64,000 nucleotides of DNA. It comes from Streptomyces sp. SID8374. Lineage in GTDB: Bacteria; Actinomycetota; Actinomycetes; Streptomycetales; Streptomycetaceae. Of this stretch, positions 52,624-61,951 are shown piece after piece. A program made the position numbers and the translations under genes. The DNA is taken from positions 2,728,001-2,792,000 of the forward strand of contig NZ_WWGH01000001.1 of the NCBI RefSeq assembly GCF_009865135.1, read 5' to 3'. How positions within the stretch are numbered: the stretch's first letter is position 1; every line of letters begins with the position of its first letter. The notes under the pieces are model-generated. The model was not told the DNA's origin. It did not search any database and saw nothing but the letters and a program-made list of their open reading frames with translations.

Positions 52624-55600
52624 CTACGACCCCAGGATCGTCGTCAGGAACTCCCCGGTCCACGACAGCAGTTCGCGTCCCACCACCGGCTTGCCTCCGA
52701 TCCTGCCCGTCGTCGGGCGCGGGACCAGGATCTGGTGGGCGGCGGGCTTGATGACCGTCTTGGGGTGCAGGCGCTTGAGGCGCAGCTCCTGGGACTCGCG
52801 CAACTCCACCGGGGCGAAGCGGATGTTGGAGCCCTGGAGGACGATCTCGCCGACTCCGCAGGCGCGGGCCAGCATGCGCAGGCCGGCCACCAGGAGGAGG
52901 TTCTCGACCGGTTCGGGCAAGGGGCCGTAGCGGTCGGTCAGCTCCTCGCGGACCGCGCGGATGTCGTCCTCCGAGGTGGCCTGGGCGATCGCGCGGTACG
53001 CCTGGAGGCGCAGGCGCTCGCCGGGGGCGTAGTCGTGCGGGACGTGCGCGTCGACCGGGAGTTCGATCTTGACCTCCAGCGGGGCTTCCTCCTCCACGCT
53101 GCCGTCCATCTGGGCCCGGTAGTCGGCGACCGCCTCGCCGACCATGCGGATGTAGAGGTCGAAGCCGACGCCCGCGATATGGCCCGACTGCTCGCCACCG
53201 AGCAGGTTGCCCGCGCCGCGGATCTCCAGGTCCTTCATCGCCACGTACATGCCCGCGCCCATCTCCGTGTGCTGGGCGATGGTCGCCAGGCGCTCGTGGG
53301 CCGTCTCCGTCAGGGGCTTCTCGGGCGGGTACAGGAAGTAGGCGTAACCCCGGTCGCGGCCTCGGCCCACCCGGCCGCGCAGCTGGTGGAGTTGGGAGAG
53401 GCCGAAGTTGTCGCCGCGCTCCACGATCAGGGTGTTGGCGTTGGAGATGTCGATGCCGGACTCGACGATCGTCGTGGAGACCAGGACGTCGAACTTCTTC
53501 TCCCAGAAGTCCACCACCACCTGCTCCAGGGCCTGTTCGGACATCTGGCCGTGGGCGGTGGCGATCCGGGCCTCCGGGATGATCTCGCGGAGGCGGGCGG
53601 CGGCCCGGTCGATGGACTCGACCCGGTTGTGGATGTAGAACACCTGGCCCTCACGCAGGAGTTCACGCCGCACGGCCGCGCCGATCTGCTTCTCCTCGTA
53701 CGGGCCCACGAAGGTCAGCACCGGGTGGCGCTCCTCCGGCGGGGTGGTGATCGTGGACATCTCGCGGATGCCGGTGACCGCCATTTCGAGCGTACGGGGG
53801 ATGGGCGTCGCGGACATCGTGAGCACGTCCACGTTGGCGCGGAGCTTCTTCAGCTGCTCCTTGTGCTCCACGCCGAACCGCTGCTCCTCGTCGACGATGA
53901 CCAGGCCCAGGTCCTTGAACTTGGTGTCGGCGGAGAAGAGGCGGTGGGTGCCGATGACCAGGTCGACCGAGCCGTCCTTCAGGCCCGCGAGGGTCGCCTT
54001 GGACTCGGCCTCCGACTGGAAGCGGCTCAACGCCCTGACGTTGACCGGGAATTGGGAGTACCGCTCGGTGAACGTGCCGTAGTGCTGCTGGACCAGGAGC
54101 GTCGTCGGGACCAGGACCGCCACCTGCTTGCCGTCCTGCACCGCCTTGAACGCCGCGCGGACCGCGATCTCCGTCTTGCCGTAGCCCACGTCACCGCAGA
54201 CCAGCCGGTCCATCGGGACCGTCTTCTCCATGTCCTCCTTGACCTCGGCGATCGTGGAGAGCTGGTCGGGCGTCTCCGCGTACGGGAACGCGTCCTCCAG
54301 CTCCCGCTGCCACGGGGTGTCGGGGGCGAAGGAGTGGCCGGGGGCCGCCATCCGGGCCGAGTACAGCTTGATCAGGTCGGCGGCGATCTCCTTGACCGCC
54401 TTCTTCGCCCGCTGCTTCGTCTTCGTCCAGTCGGCGCCGCCGAGCCGGTGCAGCGTCGGGGCCTCGCCGCCGACGTACTTGGTGACCTGCTCCAGCTGGT
54501 CGGTCGGGATGTAGAGCCGGTCGCCGGGCTGGCCGCGCTTGGCGGGGGCGTACTCGACGAGCAGGTACTCGCGGGTCGCGCCCTGGACCGTGCGCTGCAC
54601 CATCTCCACGTACCGGCCGACGCCGTGCTGCTCGTGGACGATGTAGTCGCCCGCCTCCAGCGTCAGCGGGTCGATCGTCTTCCTGCGGCGGGCCGGCATC
54701 CGGCCCAGGTCCTTGGTGGCGGAGCGCTGGCCGGTCAGATCGGTCTCGGTGAGCACCGCCAGCTTCAGCGCCGGGTCGACGAACCCCTGGTCGATCGCCC
54801 CGCAGGAGACGTGGACCACGGACGGGGCGATCTCGGTGAGGTCCGGCACGAAGCGGGCCGCGATGCCCTCGCCGCCCAGCACCTCGACCGTACGGGTGGC
54901 GAGACCCTGGCCCTCGGTGACGTACACCGTGCGCCATCCGTCGGCCAGCCACCCCTTGGTGTCGGCGAGGGCGCGTGCGGTGTCGCCCCGGTACGCCTCC
55001 GGGGCGTGCATCGACAGCTTGAGGGTGTCCTCGTCGTGGTCGGCGTCGTCGGCGGCGAACGGGGAGGTCGACCACCACATCATCCCCAGCTCACGGGCCC
55101 GGTCCCGGACGTCCGCGATGCTCCACAGGGAGGCAGCGCCCACGTCGATCGGGGCCTCGCCGCCGCCCGCCGTCGCCGCCCACGACGCCTGGAGGAACTC
55201 CTGACTGGTGGCGACCAGGTCGGACGCCCGGGTCCGGACCCGCTCCGGGTCGCAGACCAGCGCCATCGACCCCTCGGGCAGGACGTCCAGCAGCAGTTCC
55301 ATGTCGTCGACGAGGACCGGGGCCAGCGACTCCATGCCCTCGACCGCGATGCCCTCCGCGATCTTGCCGAGCAGCTCGCCCAGCTCCGGGTGCGCCTCGG
55401 CGAGGGCGGCGGCCCGCTCCCGTACCTCGTCGGTCAGCAGCAGCTCACGGCAGGGCGGCGCCCACAGACCGTGCTCGGCGACCTCCAGGGACCGCTGGTC
55501 GGCGATCTTGAAGTACCGGATCTCCTCGACGTCGTCGCCCCAGAACTCCACCCGAAGGGGGTGCTCCTCGGTCGGCGGGAAGACGTCCAGGATCCCGCCG

Positions 55601-56157
55601 CGTACGGCGAACTCGCCGCGCTTCTCCACCAGCTCCACCCGCGCGTACGCGGCGGCCGCCAGCGCGTCCACCACCTCCCCCAGGTCCGCGCTCTGCCCGC
55701 TCGCCAGGGCCACCGGCTCCAGCTCGCCGAGCCCCTTGACCTGCGGTTGCAGCACGGAACGGACCGGCGCGACGACCACCGAGACCGGCCCCGTCTCCGG
55801 GTCGTCCTCGCGCGGGTGCGCCAGCCGCCGCAGCACGGCGAGGCGGCGGCCCACGGTGTCCGAGCGGGGCGAGAGGCGCTCGTGCGGCAGGGTCTCCCAG
55901 GACGGGAACTCCGCCACCGTGTCCGGCGGCAGCAGCGTCCGCAGCGCGGCGGCCAGGTCCTCGGCCTCCCGGCCCGTCGCGGTGACGGCCAGCACGGTGC
56001 GGCCGGTCTGCCGGGCCAGCGCGGCCACGGCGAACGGCCGGGCGCCGGGCGGACCCACCAGGTCGACATGCATGCGGTGGCCGTCGGCGGCGGCCTTCAC
56101 CGCCTCGGCGATCGCCGGGTCCGTTACGACGACATCCAGCAGACCGTGCAGGCTCAT
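52624..56157 (-). CDS. mfd: transcription-repair coupling factor Mfd
   Basis: A 1177-residue ATP-dependent translocase that removes stalled RNA polymerase and recruits UvrA. UvrB-like N-terminal domains (about 1-400; TATGREAEDLAAALRTLLP, EFPSWETLPHERLSPRSD), the CarD-like polymerase-interaction domain (about 505-575; LEAGDYIVHEQHGVGRYVEM), the helicase core with GDVGYGKTEIAVRAAFK (Walker A) and VDEEQRFGVEHKE, motif TMSATPIPRTL, then QLRGRVGRGRDRGYAY, and the C-terminal UvrA-inhibiting domain. The length is typical. ATG 56157 fits the usual N-terminus MSLHGLLD; ATG 56178 in frame would add seven residues. Confidence 0.97.
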   Translation of the reverse strand: MSLHGLLDVVVTDPAIAEAVKAAADGHRMHVDLVGPPGARPFAVAALARQTGRTVLAVTATGREAEDLAAALRTLLPPDTVAEFPSWETLPHERLSPRSDTVGRRLAVLRRLAHPREDDPETGPVSVVVAPVRSVLQPQVKGLGELEPVALASGQSADLGEVVDALAAAAYARVELVEKRGEFAVRGGILDVFPPTEEHPLRVEFWGDDVEEIRYFKIADQRSLEVAEHGLWAPPCRELLLTDEVRERAAALAEAHPELGELLGKIAEGIAVEGMESLAPVLVDDMELLLDVLPEGSMALVCDPERVRTRASDLVATSQEFLQASWAATAGGGEAPIDVGAASLWSIADVRDRARELGMMWWSTSPFAADDADHDEDTLKLSMHAPEAYRGDTARALADTKGWLADGWRTVYVTEGQGLATRTVEVLGGEGIAARFVPDLTEIAPSVVHVSCGAIDQGFVDPALKLAVLTETDLTGQRSATKDLGRMPARRRKTIDPLTLEAGDYIVHEQHGVGRYVEMVQRTVQGATREYLLVEYAPAKRGQPGDRLYIPTDQLEQVTKYVGGEAPTLHRLGGADWTKTKQRAKKAVKEIAADLIKLYSARMAAPGHSFAPDTPWQRELEDAFPYAETPDQLSTIAEVKEDMEKTVPMDRLVCGDVGYGKTEIAVRAAFKAVQDGKQVAVLVPTTLLVQQHYGTFTERYSQFPVNVRALSRFQSEAESKATLAGLKDGSVDLVIGTHRLFSADTKFKDLGLVIVDEEQRFGVEHKEQLKKLRANVDVLTMSATPIPRTLEMAVTGIREMSTITTPPEERHPVLTFVGPYEEKQIGAAVRRELLREGQVFYIHNRVESIDRAAARLREIIPEARIATAHGQMSEQALEQVVVDFWEKKFDVLVSTTIVESGIDISNANTLIVERGDNFGLSQLHQLRGRVGRGRDRGYAYFLYPPEKPLTETAHERLATIAQHTEMGAGMYVAMKDLEIRGAGNLLGGEQSGHIAGVGFDLYIRMVGEAVADYRAQMDGSVEEEAPLEVKIELPVDAHVPHDYAPGERLRLQAYRAIAQATSEDDIRAVREELTDRYGPLPEPVENLLLVAGLRMLARACGVGEIVLQGSNIRFAPVELRESQELRLKRLHPKTVIKPAAHQILVPRPTTGRIGGKPVVGRELLSWTGEFLTTILGS

Positions 56158-56667
56158 AGGGGCATCCGTCCGGGTCATGAGGTGTTCAGGTGTGGCCGGC
56201 AGCCGGCTGCCGCGGCCGGGGGCAACGCGAAGAGCCCGACACGTGGGACGAGCCGGGGGTTCCAGACTACGACCCCGCGGTGACAGCCGCTCACCCGCGA
56301 CGAAGGCACCGGTGTAGCGGGCGGGCCGGGTGGGGAGGTCTTCACGGGGTGCCCGTTCGGGCATCCCGGCGGGTACCGGCGGTACCGGTCCGGGGCCGCC
56401 CGTCGCTCCGCGGCCACCGCTCGTCGCCGGTCGCCCACCGTTCATCTCCGTACGGCACACAGTTCTGTCCGGGGTCCTCACAGGAGTGATCCCAGCGTCT
56501 AGTCTGTGGCCGACCATGGCACGAACGGTTTCCGACGGATCACCGGCGCAGACACGGTTCCACCAGTTCCACCGGCCGCGACAGCGGTCGGCGACCAGCT
56601 CCGCAGGGCGATCCCCCGCGGTGCACGGACTCAAGCGGACACCAGGTATCGGGTATCGGGGGCGTAC
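56158..56667. other. divergent intergenic region between mfd and the cluster regulator
   Basis: About 510 bp with no credible gene. The frame of the regulator stays open back to GTG 56506 but that part is Arg/Pro-rich with poor codon bias. The mfd promoter should be in the left third; I see no strong boxes. Confidence 0.5.
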
Positions 56668-57663
56668 GTGGGCGAGAACGAGATGGCGGTTTTCGGGGTC
56701 TCCGACGCCGAGGAGGAGATCTACCGCCACTTCCTGCGCAACCCCTCCACCGCCGCCGACGACCTCCACCTCCTGCTCCACACCGAGCCCGGGCAGGCCC
56801 GCGCCCGGATCGACCGGCTCCGCGAGCTGGGCCTGCTGCGGGTGGAGGACGACGGCCGCCGGATAGCGCCCGTGGACCCCGAGACCGCCCTCTCCCGCCT
56901 GGTCGACCTGCGGCTCCACGCACTCCACCAGGAGTTGCAGCGCGTCACCCGGTCGCGGCACGTCATTGATGGTCTACGCGCGGAGCAGGGGGCCCGTACG
57001 CCCCCTCCCCAGGGCATCGAACAGCTGGAGGGGCTCACCCAGATCCGCAACCGGATCGACGACCTCGCCTTCTTCGCCCGCGACGAGATCCTCTCCGTGG
57101 AGCCGTACACCCGGCTCTCCCCGGAGAACATCGCCCGCTCCAGACCGCTGGACCTGCGCTGCCTCAGACGCGGCGTCCGGATCCGCAACGTCGTCTCCAG
57201 CACCGCCTTGCAGGACCCGCCGACCGCCGCCTATCTGCGCGAGCTGTCCGAGCACGGGGCGGCGATCCGGGTCACCGCGGACACCACGGAACGGCTCCTG
57301 GTCTACGACCGCCGCGCCGCCCTCGTACCGCTGGACCCCCGCGACACCTCCCGGGGCGCCCTGCTCGCCCACCGCAGCGGTCTCGTCTCCAACATCATCG
57401 CGCTGTTCGAGAAGATCTGGGCCCAGGCCGAGGAGCTGCCCACCGCCGACGGCGAGGGCGGCCCGGACCGCGGCGGCCTCTCCGCCATGGAGCGGCGCGT
57501 GCTGGTGGCGATGTGCACGGTCGGCAAGGACGAGGCGGGGGCCCGGGAGCTGGGCGTGTCGGTACGGACCTACCGCCGCCATGTCGCCGAGCTGATGCAG
57601 ACCCTCGGCGCCGCCAGCCGCGCCCAGGCCGCGCTGCTCGCCCGTGAGCGGGGCTGGATCTGA
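56668..57663 (+). CDS. TrmB/LuxR-type transcriptional regulator of the RiPP cluster
   Basis: A 331-residue protein. An N-terminal TrmB-like winged helix (about 10-75; EEEIYRHFLRNPSTAADDLHLLLHTEPGQARARIDRLRELGLL) is followed by an effector domain (about 130-265; FARDEILSVEPYTRLSPENIARSRPLDLRCLRRGVRIRNVV) and a C-terminal LuxR/GerE helix-turn-helix (about 275-325; LSAMERRVLVAMCTVGKDEAGARELGVSVRTYRRHVAEL). This hybrid layout is common for pathway regulators beside RiPP and lantibiotic clusters. GTG 56668 follows GGGGG; ATG 56683 is the alternative. The likely target is the octamer array at 59546-59600. Confidence 0.78.
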   Translation: MGENEMAVFGVSDAEEEIYRHFLRNPSTAADDLHLLLHTEPGQARARIDRLRELGLLRVEDDGRRIAPVDPETALSRLVDLRLHALHQELQRVTRSRHVIDGLRAEQGARTPPPQGIEQLEGLTQIRNRIDDLAFFARDEILSVEPYTRLSPENIARSRPLDLRCLRRGVRIRNVVSSTALQDPPTAAYLRELSEHGAAIRVTADTTERLLVYDRRAALVPLDPRDTSRGALLAHRSGLVSNIIALFEKIWAQAEELPTADGEGGPDRGGLSAMERRVLVAMCTVGKDEAGARELGVSVRTYRRHVAELMQTLGAASRAQAALLARERGWI

Positions 57664-57685
57664 CACCCGGGCGTACGGGGCCGGG

Positions 57686-57952
57686 TCAGGCCTCCTCCGT
57701 CCACCCCCGCAGCGCCGTGTCCGCCAGGACGCAGGAGACCGCCCGCCGCACCGCCGGGGCGTCGGTCGACCCGGCCAGCTCCACCCGCAGCACCACCCGG
57801 TCCTGGCCGACCTCCGGGTGGCAGGCCCAGTGGCCGGGGAGCAGCCCCAGAAGCCGTACGACGGTGGTCCAGCCGGTCGGGGCGGCGCGGTCGCGGCGTA
57901 CGAGGACGACATCGGCGACCCCGGCCGCGCCACCGGACGGGCCGGGCGTCAT
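57686..57952 (-). CDS. small conserved protein of the RiPP cluster
   Basis: An 88-residue protein: about 30 residues of Gly/Ala, then a compact domain (DVVLVRRDRAAPTGWTTVVRLLGLLPG, HPEVGQDRVVLRVELAGSTDAPAVRRAVSCVLAD). ATG 57952 has GGGGAGG upstream and overlaps the M20 stop (ATGA), so it is made with the amidohydrolase. I do not recognise a family. A chaperone or partner protein for the cluster is possible. Confidence 0.6.
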   Translation of the reverse strand: MTPGPSGGAAGVADVVLVRRDRAAPTGWTTVVRLLGLLPGHWACHPEVGQDRVVLRVELAGSTDAPAVRRAVSCVLADTALRGWTEEA

Positions 57953-59490
57953 GACCCCACCTCCCCGCCGCCCTCGCCGCCGCCCGGGTCGGTGTCCCCG
58001 CCCGGTCCCGCGTGCAGCACCCGGCGGGCCGCCGCCGCCAGGGCCGTGACGCCGACGGGCAGGGCGGTCCGCACGTCGGGGGCGAAGCCGGGGGCGTGGT
58101 TCGGGGGCACGGGGGCGCCCCCGGCCCGGGCCGCACGCCACTGACGTACGCCGGTGGTACCGAGCAGCCAGTACGCCGTCGGCACCCCGCCCGCCGCGAA
58201 GTGCGGGAAGTCCTCGGTGGCCGTCGTGGGGGCCGCGTCCAGCACCCGGCCCGGGCCGAGTGCCGCCTCGTGCGCGCCCCGGACCGCCGCCGTCAGCGCC
58301 GGGTCGGGGAGCAGGGCGGGCGAGCGGGCCGTCACGGTGAGGTCCGGTTCGCGCGGGGCGCCGGACGCGGCGGCCTGGGCCCGTACGACACGTTCGGCTG
58401 CGGTCAGCAGGCGGTCGAGGGCGGAGTCGGTGAACGCCCTTGCGGTGAAGGAGAGTTCGGCGGTGTCCGGGGTGATGTTGCCGCGCTCACCGGCCCGCAG
58501 CGAGCCCACGGTGAGCACGGCCTGTTCGGCGGGCGCGGTCTCCCTGGCGACCACCGACTGGAGGCCGAGCACGGTGGCGGCGGCCATCAGGACCGGGTCG
58601 ACGGTGAGGTGCGGGGTGGCCGCGTGACCGCCCCGGCCGTACAGGGTGACGTCGGCCGCGATGCTGCCCGCCATGAGGGGCGCCCCGCCCGGCGCATGGG
58701 CGACGGTGCCCGCCGGGAGCGGGGCGGCGTGCTGGGCGAGCACCGCGTCCGGGGTGCCGAACCGCTCGTACAGCCGGCCGTCCTCCAGCATCGGCCGGGC
58801 CCCGCTCAGCGTCTCCTCGGCGGGCTGGCCCACGACCAGTACGGTGCCGCGCCAGCTGTCCCGGTCGGCGGCGAGGAGGGCCACCGCCCCGGTGACGGCC
58901 GCGATGTGCAGGTCGTGGCCGCAGGCGTGCATGGTCCCGGGCACCTCGCTCGCGTACGGCAGACCGGTCGCCTCGGTGACGGGGAGCGCGTCGAGTTCGG
59001 TGCGCAGGAGGACGGTGGGGCCGGAACCGTTGCGCAGGACGCCGACGAGCCCGTGACCGCCGCCGACCGCGCGGGTGACCGTGAGGCCGTGTTCGGCCAG
59101 CCGGGCGGCGAGGAGGCCCGCGGTGCGGTGCTCGCGGCCGGAGAGCTCGGGGTGGGCGTGCAGGTCGAGGTAGAGCGCGAGGGCGGATCTGAGGAGTGGG
59201 CGCGGCAGGGCGGTTGCCGGTGCCGCATCGGCGCCCGCCCGCGCGCGCCAGGTGCCGCCCGGGCCGTCCGCACGCCGGTCGCCGCCCGCGCCGTGCGCCT
59301 GGTTCGCGCCGCCCGCATGGGTCGCGCTGGCCGCGCCGCCCGCCCGCGCACGTCCCTCGCCGCCCGCGCCGCCATCCGCATCGTGCGCCTCGTGCGCGCC
59401 GCCCGCCCCCGCGCTCCCGTCGCCGTTCACGCCGCCCGCATCGTCCGCGTCCTTCGCCGTTCCCGCCGCTGTGACCACTTCGCACCTCAT
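57949..59490 (-). CDS. M20D-family amidohydrolase with repetitive N-terminal extension, in the RiPP cluster
   Basis: A 513-residue protein. Residues about 97-500 are an M20D (IAA-amino-acid/hippurate hydrolase-like) metallopeptidase: LDLHAHPELSGREHRTAG, LLRTELDALPVTEATG, the zinc motif MHACGHDLHIAA (188-193), then QPAEET, the dimerisation segment GRGGHAATPHLTVDP, and TEDFPHF. The first 96 residues are Gly/Ala/Asp/His-rich repeats lacking in the family, as in the AllC-like protein at 4210. ATG 59490 has GAGAGGGAAA 7 nt upstream. In this cluster it may trim the modified peptide or its leader fragments; inference. Confidence 0.78.
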   Translation of the reverse strand: MRCEVVTAAGTAKDADDAGGVNGDGSAGAGGAHEAHDADGGAGGEGRARAGGAASATHAGGANQAHGAGGDRRADGPGGTWRARAGADAAPATALPRPLLRSALALYLDLHAHPELSGREHRTAGLLAARLAEHGLTVTRAVGGGHGLVGVLRNGSGPTVLLRTELDALPVTEATGLPYASEVPGTMHACGHDLHIAAVTGAVALLAADRDSWRGTVLVVGQPAEETLSGARPMLEDGRLYERFGTPDAVLAQHAAPLPAGTVAHAPGGAPLMAGSIAADVTLYGRGGHAATPHLTVDPVLMAAATVLGLQSVVARETAPAEQAVLTVGSLRAGERGNITPDTAELSFTARAFTDSALDRLLTAAERVVRAQAAASGAPREPDLTVTARSPALLPDPALTAAVRGAHEAALGPGRVLDAAPTTATEDFPHFAAGGVPTAYWLLGTTGVRQWRAARAGGAPVPPNHAPGFAPDVRTALPVGVTALAAAARRVLHAGPGGDTDPGGGEGGGEVGS

Positions 59491-59545
59491 CCCATTTCCC
59501 TCTCGACGAGCCTGATCCGTACGACCGTCAGAGGCCCTGCCGTCC

Positions 59546-59600
59546 CGCTGTCATCGGGTGCCAGCGAAGTGACAGCGAAAGCGCGGCCGATCTGACAGCG
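59546..59600. promoter_or_regulatory. three octamer boxes between M20 gene and precursor gene
   Basis: CGCTGTCA (59546-59553) is the inverse of TGACAGCG at 59570-59577 and 59593-59600. Box starts are 24 and 23 bp apart, a bit over two helical turns. They lie in the divergent promoter region and probably bind the cluster regulator. Confidence 0.6.
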
Positions 59601-59683
59601 GCCGCCCCTCCAATGGATCCAGGACCGGGGACACCGGGCCGGAGCCACCGGCCGCCGGTCCCCACGAGACCAGGGAGAACACC

Positions 59684-59860
59684 ATGGCCCCCAAGACCGA
59701 GCTCGCCACCCTCGCCGACGAGATCCTGGAGCTGGAGTCGGAGACCTTCGAGATCTCGGACTACTCCGACGCGGTGGAGGTCGTCCTCGCCGGTTCCACG
59801 TCCTCCTCCTCGACCTCGACCTGCTCCAGCACCACCAGCACCACCTCCTGCAGCGCCTGA
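59684..59860 (+). CDS. thiazolylpeptide/TOMM-type RiPP precursor peptide
   Basis: A 58-residue peptide. The acidic leader (about 1-37) contains LADEILELESETFEISDY, typical of thiopeptide-type leaders, and ends in VVLAG. The core (about 38-58) is 11 Ser, 7 Thr, 2 Cys and a final Ala, with the Cys at residues 47 and 56. Cys and Ser/Thr are the residues converted to thiazoles and oxazoles by the YcaO enzyme encoded next door, and Ser/Thr could also be dehydrated. ATG 59684 has GGGAG 7 nt upstream. A convergent terminator follows. Confidence 0.88.
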   Translation: MAPKTELATLADEILELESETFEISDYSDAVEVVLAGSTSSSSTSTCSSTTSTTSCSA

Positions 59861-59890
59861 CACCCGTTCCCAGGCCGCCGCTCGTACGCC

Positions 59891-59917
59891 AGCCCCCTCC
59901 GTCGGTCGGAGGGGGCT
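59891..59917. terminator. bidirectional terminator between precursor and YcaO gene
   Basis: AGCCCCCTCC pairs perfectly with GGAGGGGGCT across a 7-nt loop. Confidence 0.85.
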
Positions 59918-59941
59918 GATGTATGTGGTGCGCGGGGCCGG

Positions 59942-61951
59942 TCACGGGAACGGGTGCGGGACGGCCTTGATCTCCGCCTGGGGCAGGTCGTCCGCCCGCC
60001 GCCCGGCCGCCCGGAGCGCGGTCCGCAGCCGGGGCATGTGCAGGGCCCGCTGCCTGCTCCAGCCGAAGTCCAGCGGCAGCAGGCCGGGGACGGTGGTGGA
60101 GACGGTGTGCAGGCCCATCCGGTGCTGCTCGGGGGTGGTCTGGTCGACGGCGATGACGTCGTACCCGGCGTCCGTCAACTGGTCGCGCAGGCACCGCAGA
60201 TCGTCCAGCAGGTCCCCCGTACGCGGCCGCAGCGGCTCCCAGTCCGCGAACGCCTCCTCCAGCGGGAGGACGGCGACCGGCTCCAGGTACTCCGCCGCGT
60301 ACCGGGCCATCGACGGCAGCCCGTACAGCTGGGCGTGGTCCTTGAGGTGCAGGACCTGGGTGAAGTCCCGCTCCATCGCCTCCAGTTCGGTGCGGCGCTC
60401 GGCCACCTGGTAGGGCAGGTGCGGGATGTAGGTGAGGACTTCGGAGAGGGCCGCCTCCACCGTCTGAGCCGGGTCGAACCCGGCCGCCGCGCTGAACGAG
60501 AGCATGCCGTGGCCGCCGTCGCGCCGGACTGCGAGGGCGGTGACGACGGGGACGGCCAAGTCCATCCGCGTGTCGAAGGCGTCCACGTCGTAGCCGTGAA
60601 GGGCCGCCCGGTCCAGCATGGAGCGGACGGCGGGGGTGGTGGCGGTGGTGAGGTCGATGGCGGCGAGGCGGGCGCGGCCGTACCAGGCCAGGAGGAAGGC
60701 GTCCCTCTCGACGAGTTCGAGGAGGCCGAAGAGGATCGCCTCCTCCGGACTGCCGCCCGTCGCACAGCCGTTGGAGCACTCGAAGACGAAGTTGTCGGCG
60801 TCGACCCCGGCGCTGTAGTGGGCGAGCCGGGCCGGGACGAGGACCGGCCGGTCGTCGCGGAGCGAGTGGCCCCAGACCCAGGGGATCGCGCGGTCCGGGT
60901 CGAAGGGGCTGACCAGGGGGTCGGAGGCGTACGTCTCGGGGGCGTAGAAGCCGCAGTCGGCGGGGTTCAGAGCGGCCTGGCCCTGCCCGGCCAGGTTGCG
61001 GTAGCTCTCGACGACCGGGGAGGTGCCGCGCCGGCGGTGGGTGCCCGCGTACCGCTCCAGGCCCTCCAGATAGGCGAGGGTGCGGCTGGTGGCGTACCGG
61101 TTGGCCTGGCCGCTCCAGGTGACGTCGTTGAGACCGGCGTAGCCGCGTACGAAGTGGGTCCCGGCGACGGGCGCGGTGGTGGTGGAGGCGGGGTTGATCC
61201 AGGTGTCCGAACCGAGCGCCCCGCACACGGGGTTGGCGAGGGCGGCGGTCGGCAGGGGGTAGGAGTCGAGGGTGCGGAGGCGGTAGCCCTCGGGGTCCGG
61301 TTTGGGGGTGGGCCCCAGCTCCATCCGGGCGGCCTCCGCCGTGTCGGGGACCTCGGTGACACAGGCGGGGCAGAGGGGTTCGGGGAGCAGGGGGAAGGTG
61401 GCCGTGGCGAGGGTGGCCAGGTCGATGCGGGTGACCTGGGGGAGCGCGCGGTCGGCGGGGGTGGGGGCGGAGCCCTCGGCGGTAGGACCGGAGCCCGCAG
61501 GAGTGGCGTCGGGCCTCGCGGGCGTGGCGCCCGGGTCGGTGGGCCTTCCCCGGATAACGGCCTGGTACGTCGCCCAGACCGCGTCCACCACGTACTCGGT
61601 GAGCACCGGCCACCGCACCGCCCCCTGCGGCTCGTAACCCAGCTCCAGCGCCTCCCGCTCGGACCGGCTGCGCAGCCGCTGCCACCGCATCGCGAGGCAC
61701 TGCCCGCAGGCTCCGTCGGTCGGCCCGCCGCCCCAGGGGCCGATCAGCACGGCCCGGGAGGTGAGCTGGACATTGGCGGCCGGGCGGGTGTCGGCGTACG
61801 GGTCACGGTGGCCGAAGCCGAGCGTGTCGGCGGCCCCGAGCGGGACGACGTACGGGGCGGGAAGCGGCGTCCCGGAGTGGCGGGCCGACAGCGCGGCCTG
61901 GAGCCGGGAACGCGCCATGTCCAGCGGGGTCGATGCGGTGGCCGTCGTCAT
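59942..61951 (-). CDS. fused TOMM cyclodehydratase (E1-like fragment + YcaO)
   Basis: A 669-residue protein. The N-terminal part (about 1-220) is a shortened ocin-ThiF-like domain with the two Cys pairs CGQC (82-85) and CPAC (194-197) that would bind structural zinc; I see no complete nucleotide-binding loop in it. The YcaO domain (about 225-669) has LAYLEGLERYAG (292-303), PEEAILFGLLELVERDAF (402-419) with ATP/Mg-binding Glu and Arg, and ends in PHPFP, the PxPxP tail diagnostic of azoline-forming YcaO enzymes. It should cyclodehydrate Cys/Ser/Thr of the precursor. ATG 61951 overlaps the permease stop. No flavin dehydrogenase is seen in the window. Confidence 0.9.
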   Translation of the reverse strand: MTTATASTPLDMARSRLQAALSARHSGTPLPAPYVVPLGAADTLGFGHRDPYADTRPAANVQLTSRAVLIGPWGGGPTDGACGQCLAMRWQRLRSRSEREALELGYEPQGAVRWPVLTEYVVDAVWATYQAVIRGRPTDPGATPARPDATPAGSGPTAEGSAPTPADRALPQVTRIDLATLATATFPLLPEPLCPACVTEVPDTAEAARMELGPTPKPDPEGYRLRTLDSYPLPTAALANPVCGALGSDTWINPASTTTAPVAGTHFVRGYAGLNDVTWSGQANRYATSRTLAYLEGLERYAGTHRRRGTSPVVESYRNLAGQGQAALNPADCGFYAPETYASDPLVSPFDPDRAIPWVWGHSLRDDRPVLVPARLAHYSAGVDADNFVFECSNGCATGGSPEEAILFGLLELVERDAFLLAWYGRARLAAIDLTTATTPAVRSMLDRAALHGYDVDAFDTRMDLAVPVVTALAVRRDGGHGMLSFSAAAGFDPAQTVEAALSEVLTYIPHLPYQVAERRTELEAMERDFTQVLHLKDHAQLYGLPSMARYAAEYLEPVAVLPLEEAFADWEPLRPRTGDLLDDLRCLRDQLTDAGYDVIAVDQTTPEQHRMGLHTVSTTVPGLLPLDFGWSRQRALHMPRLRTALRAAGRRADDLPQAEIKAVPHPFP

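Noticed and set aside
52735..56283. 1182-codon open frame on the plus strand
   Set aside because: It is entirely antisense to mfd. Long antisense frames are normal at this GC content, and its Arg/Gly/Val/Leu-heavy translation has no recognisable domains.
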